Of a stretch of 12,046 nt of DNA, positions 7,105 through 12,046 are shown one piece after another (within the stretch, counting starts at the first letter, position 1; the number at the start of each line of letters is the position of its first letter). Made by a program: the position numbers and the translations under genes. The DNA is taken from assembly GCA_020061995.1 (NCBI GenBank), contig JAGUXE010000006.1, positions 1-12,046 of the forward strand, read 5' to 3'. This DNA comes from Ignavibacteriales bacterium (GTDB lineage Bacteria > Bacteroidota > Ignavibacteria > Ignavibacteriales > Ignavibacteriaceae). The notes beneath the pieces were generated by a model. It made no database searches, was not told the DNA's origin, and saw only the letters and a program-made list of their open reading frames with translations.

Positions 7105-10100
7105 CTATTTCATTAATAACAACTTTTTTGTCGACTTAAAATTACCTGAATTTAATCGATAGATATATACACCACTTGCAAGATCGGATGCATTAAACTC
7201 TATGCTGTAGTTTCCTGCAGATTTTTCTTCATCGATTAAAGTTTTAACTTCCCGTCCTAAAACATCATAAATTTTTAGCGTGACTATTCCCTCAACCGGA
7301 ATTTGATAATTAATAGTTGTAACAGGGTTAAAGGGATTAGGGTAATTTTGTTCAAGAGCATATTGATTGGGCATTTCTAGATTCTGTTCATCTGCTGAGA
7401 GAACAATTGAATCTGCTCCACCTGCTTCATAATAGCGTGCAGTAAATTCTTGAAGATAAAAATTAGCAATCTGCGCATCTTGGAAAATTAGAGTATTCTC
7501 GTCATTACTATTTTCTGCTGATGATGACCAGTTATGAGAACCTGTAATTACATAAGGAGTGGCGTTAGAATATTCTGCATCGATAATTGCATATTTATGA
7601 TGTAAAAGTCCACTAGTAAATCCCTTTAATCTAATATCCACTCCGCTGGTCTGTAAATACGAAAATTGCGAACCTGAATCTGTATTATTACTTAATATTA
7701 AACGGGTTTTTCCGTTTCTGTTTTTTAATGAAATTATAGAGTCTGCTAAATCTCTTCGAGTTATAGTCATTACAGCACCATTGATTGACTTATTTCCTCT
7801 GCTGATTGTTCTACCGATAAAACTAGTTGTCCTATCACTCGGACTAAAATAACTCTCAACTTTCCTTCCACCAATAACGAAATTATGAGGTGTATTATTC
7901 ATTTTTCTTGCACCAAATCGGGAATTTTGTTGATTTGCAATATCACTATTACTCCCCCACATCTCTTCAAATTCAATTGTGTACGCTCCGGCTAGTGCAA
8001 CGTCCTGAATCTCAACAATATTTTGTCTATCATCATTAGTACCGGGATCGGTAGGATTCCAAGAACCCATAATTAACCAAATACTATCCGGTGCACCACC
8101 CCTATAATCAAAAATAAAGAACTTATTATGATGTAATCCAGCTCCATCATTATTGCCGAATTGATCGTTTATATAAGGGATTCCGGCATTCTGAATTGTT
8201 GACCAAGGGGCTGTAGTTCGAGTATCGTATTCCCCAGTCACACGAATTTTTACACCGCGATTTTTAGCACTCACCAAAGCAGAAGCTATATCAGCACCCA
8301 CAGTTCCGCTTAAACTGTATAAAGCCAGATCAATTGATCTTTTTGCAGTATTTATTCTACTAATCAGTTTATCCTTAAAATTAACATTGCTGAATGCATT
8401 AACACCTGAGGAGACTTGATGGTTTACATTTTTATTAAAATAAACATTTATAACTCCTGTCGTCGGTGCATCTGAAGTTGTACTCGAAACAATATTACCT
8501 GAAAAACTAGTATCGGAATTAGCGACTGAAAATGCTTGCAAATTATATATTGTTGCAGTTGATAAACCGGAAACAATAATGCTATGCTCTGTCCTCAAAA
8601 CATTATCAGTTTCAATAATACCTAATTCATAATTTGTCGTTCTACCATATCTAACACGTGATGTTCCCGGATTAATAGTGTGCCATTCAAGAGTAATAGA
8701 ATTTGCAGTTAACTCAACTTCTTCAGGGAATTTTTCAATTATTGGACCCGCAGAAATAATATCGGTTGAAAAACGCGGCATTAACTGATATCCACCAATA
8801 AATGGTGAATTTGTTTTAAATTGACTTAATACTCCAACTATATCGAAACGACCGGCTGGTGCGACGAGTCCGATGATGTCAGTATCATTATCAATTCTTA
8901 CATCAACTGTATCAGAAGCAGAAGCACCTGTTAATTTAAAGTTTTTATAAGCCCAATTAGAGACCGGACTACCATTTAATTCTGTCACAAGTACAGCGTT
9001 TAATCTAACTAACATACCTTCAAAATTTTCAACTCCACCAATACCATCGTGACTAAGTTGGGTTGGAATGGCGAGAACCGGTTCCATATTGTTTCCGGAA
9101 CTAATTATGGAGTGAATTTGCGGTGACTCTAGCTGATTAAGTCCATTAAACTGAGTGACTCTTCCTGAGACTAAAACTTCATCTCCAATCTGCACCGCTG
9201 ATGTCAGTGCAGTCCCAAATATTGACATACCGCCACTATTATCTTGAATATAACTTGGTCCACCAAATTGATTTGCCACAGTAATAATTCCCCTGACCGT
9301 GACTAAATCGCCCATTCTTAGAGCAACCCCATTAGAATTGTTTATTTTAACTTCTGCAATTGGGATTGCAGCACCATAAACTGTTATTATTGGTGTAGGT
9401 GAGACTTCACCAAGGTTGTTGCCAACACCGGACATAAATATAAATTTATAAGTTCCTGTAAAAACTGGTGTTGTTGCTCCATTAATTTCAATTGCAATTG
9501 AATCATTATTAAAAATAATATTTGAGAATGAAATTGTATCCCCCGAAACAACCGCATTTGCTGTAAAATTCGAATATGAAATATTAGAAATATTCTCTCC
9601 CCAAGTAAATTCTGAAGGGACAATAATTTTAATCGAATTTACCGAATATAGAAGATCTCTTTTGTAGGAGAATGATATATCAATCGGAGAATCTCCGTTG
9701 GCTTGAACCGGGGATATGTTTACCATCCCTGAACCCTCAGGTCTTGCTCGCAATGAATTTATCCAAGCTATATTGTTTACAGTGTTTCCAAGACCACGCG
9801 AAGCTAAACCATTTTGAGTCCAGTTTGCGACACTTGAAAGTTCACTTACATCGTCTTCATTAAAAAAAGTGGAAGTATTACTTGACGAAGAACCTGTGAA
9901 ATGAATTTTCGGTTCAGGCAAACTTCCTGAATTTCCTACACCCCAAGATATTCCATGGATGTGAGTTTGTGATGAATTTCTTATTTGAATAGCTTCGGAT
10001 GATCCGGCAAATAAAAAAACTGTTCCCGAGAAAAATAATGAATTGCTTGATTTAACAGTCATTGCATAATCACTTGGATCAGTATCTTCAAGAAAAGTAT

Positions 10101-10377
10101 TTTCAGGTCTTCCTATTACAATCAATGTTCCCTTTTTCAAATTTCCCCAAGCACTATTATTTGAGAAGACTAGAGGTGCTTGTGCTCCACCTGATGAACT
10201 AAAATCTCTAAGATTCCATCCTCTCAAATCTAAATTATCTTGGAGTACAAGAAGTTCTATCCACTCATCATTTCCTCCTGAATTATACAATTCATTAAAA
10301 ATAATTGCTTGTGAAAACAGGTGTGGACTTAATAATGTGATAATAAAAAATATCATTCCACGAATATACTTTTTCAT
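7105..10377 (-). CDS. Secreted two-HKD phospholipase-D-superfamily protein with lamin-tail domain and T9SS sorting domain
   Basis: A 1090-residue exported protein, probably a surface or extracellular nuclease or phosphodiesterase. The chosen start is the ATG at 10377: AAAGGAAAA precedes it and it opens a signal peptide (MKKYIRGMIFFIITLLSPHLFSQ). Upstream in-frame codons give 21 atypical residues. In this numbering: lamin-tail (LTD) domain about 24-145 (FNELYNSGGNDEWIEL, LDLRGW); beta-rich OB-fold-like region about 335-545 (GDLVTVRGIITV, YIQDNSGGMSIF, GDEVLVSGRV); Fn3-like domain about 550-635; HKD repeat 1 with H750, K752, D757 (HNKFFIFD) and GSWN; HKD repeat 2 with H926, K928, D933 (HHKYAIID) and TGSHNWSS; T9SS type A sorting domain about 1006-1090 (ALEQNYPNPFNP to a Lys-rich end). 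Both catalytic triads are intact. Substrate is unknown: nucleic acid is favoured because LTD and OB domains accompany secreted nucleases, but phospholipid is possible. Confidence 0.92.
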   Translation of the reverse strand: MKKYIRGMIFFIITLLSPHLFSQAIIFNELYNSGGNDEWIELLVLQDNLDLRGWNLRDFSSSGGAQAPLVFSNNSAWGNLKKGTLIVIGRPENTFLEDTDPSDYAMTVKSSNSLFFSGTVFLFAGSSEAIQIRNSSQTHIHGISWGVGNSGSLPEPKIHFTGSSSSNTSTFFNEDDVSELSSVANWTQNGLASRGLGNTVNNIAWINSLRARPEGSGMVNISPVQANGDSPIDISFSYKRDLLYSVNSIKIIVPSEFTWGENISNISYSNFTANAVVSGDTISFSNIIFNNDSIAIEINGATTPVFTGTYKFIFMSGVGNNLGEVSPTPIITVYGAAIPIAEVKINNSNGVALRMGDLVTVRGIITVANQFGGPSYIQDNSGGMSIFGTALTSAVQIGDEVLVSGRVTQFNGLNQLESPQIHSIISSGNNMEPVLAIPTQLSHDGIGGVENFEGMLVRLNAVLVTELNGSPVSNWAYKNFKLTGASASDTVDVRIDNDTDIIGLVAPAGRFDIVGVLSQFKTNSPFIGGYQLMPRFSTDIISAGPIIEKFPEEVELTANSITLEWHTINPGTSRVRYGRTTNYELGIIETDNVLRTEHSIIVSGLSTATIYNLQAFSVANSDTSFSGNIVSSTTSDAPTTGVINVYFNKNVNHQVSSGVNAFSNVNFKDKLISRINTAKRSIDLALYSLSGTVGADIASALVSAKNRGVKIRVTGEYDTRTTAPWSTIQNAGIPYINDQFGNNDGAGLHHNKFFIFDYRGGAPDSIWLIMGSWNPTDPGTNDDRQNIVEIQDVALAGAYTIEFEEMWGSNSDIANQQNSRFGARKMNNTPHNFVIGGRKVESYFSPSDRTTSFIGRTISRGNKSINGAVMTITRRDLADSIISLKNRNGKTRLILSNNTDSGSQFSYLQTSGVDIRLKGFTSGLLHHKYAIIDAEYSNATPYVITGSHNWSSSAENSNDENTLIFQDAQIANFYLQEFTARYYEAGGADSIVLSADEQNLEMPNQYALEQNYPNPFNPVTTINYQIPVEGIVTLKIYDVLGREVKTLIDEEKSAGNYSIEFNASDLASGVYIYRLNSGNFKSTKKLLLMK

Positions 10378-10411
10378 GATTTTCCTTTTACTAAATGAAG
10401 TTATTCTAATT

Positions 10412-10447
10412 AAAAAAAAAGCAGCGAATTGATTTAACAACCGCTGC
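10412..10447 (-). terminator. Strong Rho-independent terminator after the NHL lipoprotein gene
   Basis: Read on the minus strand, GCAGCG pairs with CGCTGC (complements of 10442-10447 and 10421-10426). Inner GTTG/CAAT pairing extends the stem past a one-base bulge, and nine T residues follow (complement of 10412-10420). It lies 23 bases after the lipoprotein stop, and its T tract ends only 34 bases before the ATG of the next gene. Confidence 0.88.
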
Positions 10448-10470
10448 GTAAAATTTGTGATTGCTCGGGT

Positions 10471-11544
10471 TTATCTCAAATCAGTTGATAAAACATATCT
10501 TAAGATTCGATTATTCCCTGTATCGGCAACGTAGAGAACTTTATCAAAGAATGCAACACCATGAGGACTACTGAAGATGGATGGTCCACCAAATGATTTG
10601 AGTTCATCGCCTGAAGAATTGAATACAAATATGGAATCTTTCCCACTGTCAGCAACATAAATATTACCTGAGTTGTCAACAGTTACTCCTTCAGGTTTAG
10701 TAAACCGATTAGGAATCATTATCTGTGCATTAGAAGGGGATAATTTATTTTTATAACCGGAAAATTCTGAAGTAACTAAAAACTGCAACCATTGTACTTT
10801 GAAATTATTATCACCAATCATAGTTAGAATGAAATCCGTTGTTCTTTTCTTAAAAGAAGTGATAGAACTTACCTGATTAGCTGATTCGATCCCTGATCCA
10901 ATCGGATCAATTAATGGAACACGACCGATGAGAGTATCTATTTTCGAACCATTTGATAATGTCTTCTTTTCAAAAATCAATATCGAATTATCAGGATCAA
11001 CAACACTTGAATTTGCAGGACCTTTTCTAGTCACGTAAAATGAATTATCATAAAAAGCTGCAACTCCTGTATATTTTCTCTCCGGCTTATTGAAATCACT
11101 TGGTTGGGGAAGCAGTCTTGTGATTGGTGCACTGGCAATATCATGTCCTGAACTAACCATATCGAGCTTGTAAACAGCACTGAAAACCTGATTAGTCTGT
11201 TCTGAATAATACTCTCCGCAAACAATAAGATTCATTTGATAATCTTGACCAATTGCAATTGGGTTTCTTATTTCACGCTGACCTAGCAGTTGTCCGGCGA
11301 GATTATACATTTTGACTGAATTGTTATCTGTATCAGCTACGTAAATAAATGGTTCATTGCCAATGAAAATATCCTGTGGTTTATTGAAGCCTTCCCATAC
11401 CGGGTTCAGTTGAACGTATAAAGTATCACCGGCTATATTTCCTAAACCGGATGAGTTAATCAATGTAGCCGTATCAAGTTTATCGCTACAGCTAAAAAGT
11501 GAAACAGATAAAACTAATATTGATATATATTTCAAAATTTTCAT
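10471..11544 (-). CDS. Lipoprotein with NHL-type beta-propeller repeats
   Basis: A 357-residue predicted lipoprotein. The N-terminus MKILKYISILVLSVSLFSC is a type II signal peptide with lipobox LFSC, so C19 would be acylated and the protein anchored to a membrane, probably the outer one. NHL-like blades are recognisable at about 52-90 (FNKPQDIFIG, FIYVADTDNNSVKMYN), 281-318 (FTKPEGVTVDNSGNIYVADSG) and 325-352 (SSPHGVAFF, LYVADTGNNRILRY). The middle is more divergent but probably completes a six-bladed propeller. NHL propellers usually mediate protein or ligand binding; no catalytic residues are evident, so a binding or scaffolding role is inferred. The ATG lies 4 bases after the stop of the PorV-like gene, with the only Shine-Dalgarno-like bases (TTAGG) inside that gene, which suggests translational coupling. 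The exact function is unknown. Confidence 0.88.
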   Translation of the reverse strand: MKILKYISILVLSVSLFSCSDKLDTATLINSSGLGNIAGDTLYVQLNPVWEGFNKPQDIFIGNEPFIYVADTDNNSVKMYNLAGQLLGQREIRNPIAIGQDYQMNLIVCGEYYSEQTNQVFSAVYKLDMVSSGHDIASAPITRLLPQPSDFNKPERKYTGVAAFYDNSFYVTRKGPANSSVVDPDNSILIFEKKTLSNGSKIDTLIGRVPLIDPIGSGIESANQVSSITSFKKRTTDFILTMIGDNNFKVQWLQFLVTSEFSGYKNKLSPSNAQIMIPNRFTKPEGVTVDNSGNIYVADSGKDSIFVFNSSGDELKSFGGPSIFSSPHGVAFFDKVLYVADTGNNRILRYVLSTDLR

Positions 11545-11548
11545 ATTC

Positions 11549-12046
11549 TTAAATACCTAAGATGAGAGATAATCTATGAGCTTGACCTAATTTTGTAAAA
11601 TTAGCATAAGCATAATCAAAAGTTAAAGTAGTAAACAACATTGGAACTTTTACTCCGGCTCCAAAACTATAATTTTGTTCCTCCACATTGAACTTATAAC
11701 CGCCTCTTAAAAATAAGGAAGAATTTAAAGTGAACTCTTTAAATTCGTACTCAGTCCCAATCGCAAAATTCTCACTATTATCATTTGGGTGATTAAGCTG
11801 CAATGAAGTAGTAATTCTGTGTTGGTCAGTTTGATAAGGTTCAAACGCAAAACCGATTCTGAATAGCGTTGGTGGAGAAAAAGATTGCCATTCAGACTTT
11901 GTTCTTTTACCAACAAGAACAACTTCACCATCAGGGGCTAGTTGATTCCCGAAATTTGTTACTGCAACTGCAAAACGTGATGTTCCTAATCCGGTCCAAT
12001 AATAAGTACCGAGGTCAATCATAAAGCCGCGCATTTTCAATTTGTC
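11549..12046 (-). CDS. PorV/PorQ-like outer-membrane beta-barrel protein, 5'-truncated by window edge
   Basis: The last about 166 residues of a gene whose frame stays open to the right edge; the TTG and ATG codons near 12032-12040 are internal. The protein consists of alternating, aromatic-rich beta strands joined by short turns: GTSRFAVAVTNFG, PTLFRIGFAFEPYQ, HRITTSLQLNHPND, ENFAIGTEYEFKEF, SSLFLRGGYKF, NYSFGAGVKV, LTFDYAYANF, and the final strand HRLSLILGI. This strand pattern, with the NDNSEN..IGTEY.F and LRGGYKF style segments, resembles the PorV/PorQ family (FadL-like barrels). PorV works with T9SS as the outer-membrane shuttle that receives cargo carrying type A sorting domains, such as the protein encoded at 7105-10377. 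This copy may be one of several paralogues, and whether it serves T9SS is inferred. It forms an operon with the downstream NHL lipoprotein. Confidence 0.78.
   Translation of the reverse strand, partial: DKLKMRGFMIDLGTYYWTGLGTSRFAVAVTNFGNQLAPDGEVVLVGKRTKSEWQSFSPPTLFRIGFAFEPYQTDQHRITTSLQLNHPNDNSENFAIGTEYEFKEFTLNSSLFLRGGYKFNVEEQNYSFGAGVKVPMLFTTLTFDYAYANFTKLGQAHRLSLILGI

Noticed and set aside
9672..9863. Plus-strand reading frame of 63 codons opposite the large secreted protein
   Set aside because: It is antisense to a long, well-supported coding region and has no Shine-Dalgarno or recognisable product.
7105..10377. Reading the HKD protein as an anti-phage or restriction-type PLD nuclease
   Set aside because: It has a signal peptide and a T9SS sorting domain, so it acts outside the cytoplasm. 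No helicase, ATPase or other defence gene is nearby.
10378..10440. 21-residue N-terminal extension of the large secreted protein starting at 10440
   Set aside because: It would bury the signal peptide behind an atypical segment and overlaps the terminator. The ATG at 10377 has a clear AAAGGAAAA ribosome site directly upstream.

Overview
The window looks like an AT-rich chromosomal segment from a Bacteroidota/Chlorobi-lineage bacterium, most likely of the Ignavibacteria type. The main pointer is the C-terminal secretion tag of the large minus-strand gene: it begins YALEQNYPNPFNP and ends in a short Lys-rich tail, the style of type IX secretion (T9SS) type A sorting domain common in that group. 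Supporting pointers are a PorV/PorQ-like outer-membrane barrel gene, an atpD-atpC pair that stands apart from other ATP synthase genes, and a Bacteroidota-style promoter candidate before atpD. The assignment is inferred from sequence character, not from a database search.

Left part, plus strand (1-4440). The 3' end of nuoN (proton-pumping subunit of complex I) is followed by a tight cluster: an Rrf2/IscR-type regulator, an IscS/NifS-type cysteine desulfurase overlapping it by 4 bases, a 103-residue protein of unknown function, an IscA/ErpA-type A-type carrier, and a Mn/Fe superoxide dismutase. It reads as an iron-sulfur assembly and oxidative-stress operon in which the slot normally held by the scaffold iscU is occupied by the unknown protein. 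The regulator is preceded by a near-perfect 12-7-12 inverted repeat touching its start codon, a good candidate for an autoregulatory operator. The superoxide dismutase has two in-frame starts, each with its own Shine-Dalgarno sequence; the upstream one adds a twin-arginine-like leader, so one gene may yield an exported and a cytosolic enzyme. An imperfect terminator hairpin closes the cluster.

Centre (4441-7104). A stand-alone Lon N-terminal-domain protein on the plus strand converges on atpC-atpD on the minus strand. A perfect bidirectional terminator lies between them.

Right part, minus strand (7105-12046). In transcription order there is a 5'-truncated PorV/PorQ-like barrel gene, a lipoprotein with NHL-type beta-propeller repeats 4 bases later, a strong terminator, and a large secreted protein. 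That protein carries a signal peptide, lamin-tail domain, OB-fold-like region, Fn3-like domain, two phospholipase-D HKD motifs and a T9SS tag. This looks like cell-surface and secretion equipment.

No mobile element, CRISPR array, tRNA or rRNA was recognised. The points most worth following up are the dual-start superoxide dismutase, the unknown protein in the iscU slot with its dyad-controlled regulator, and the domain architecture of the secreted HKD protein.
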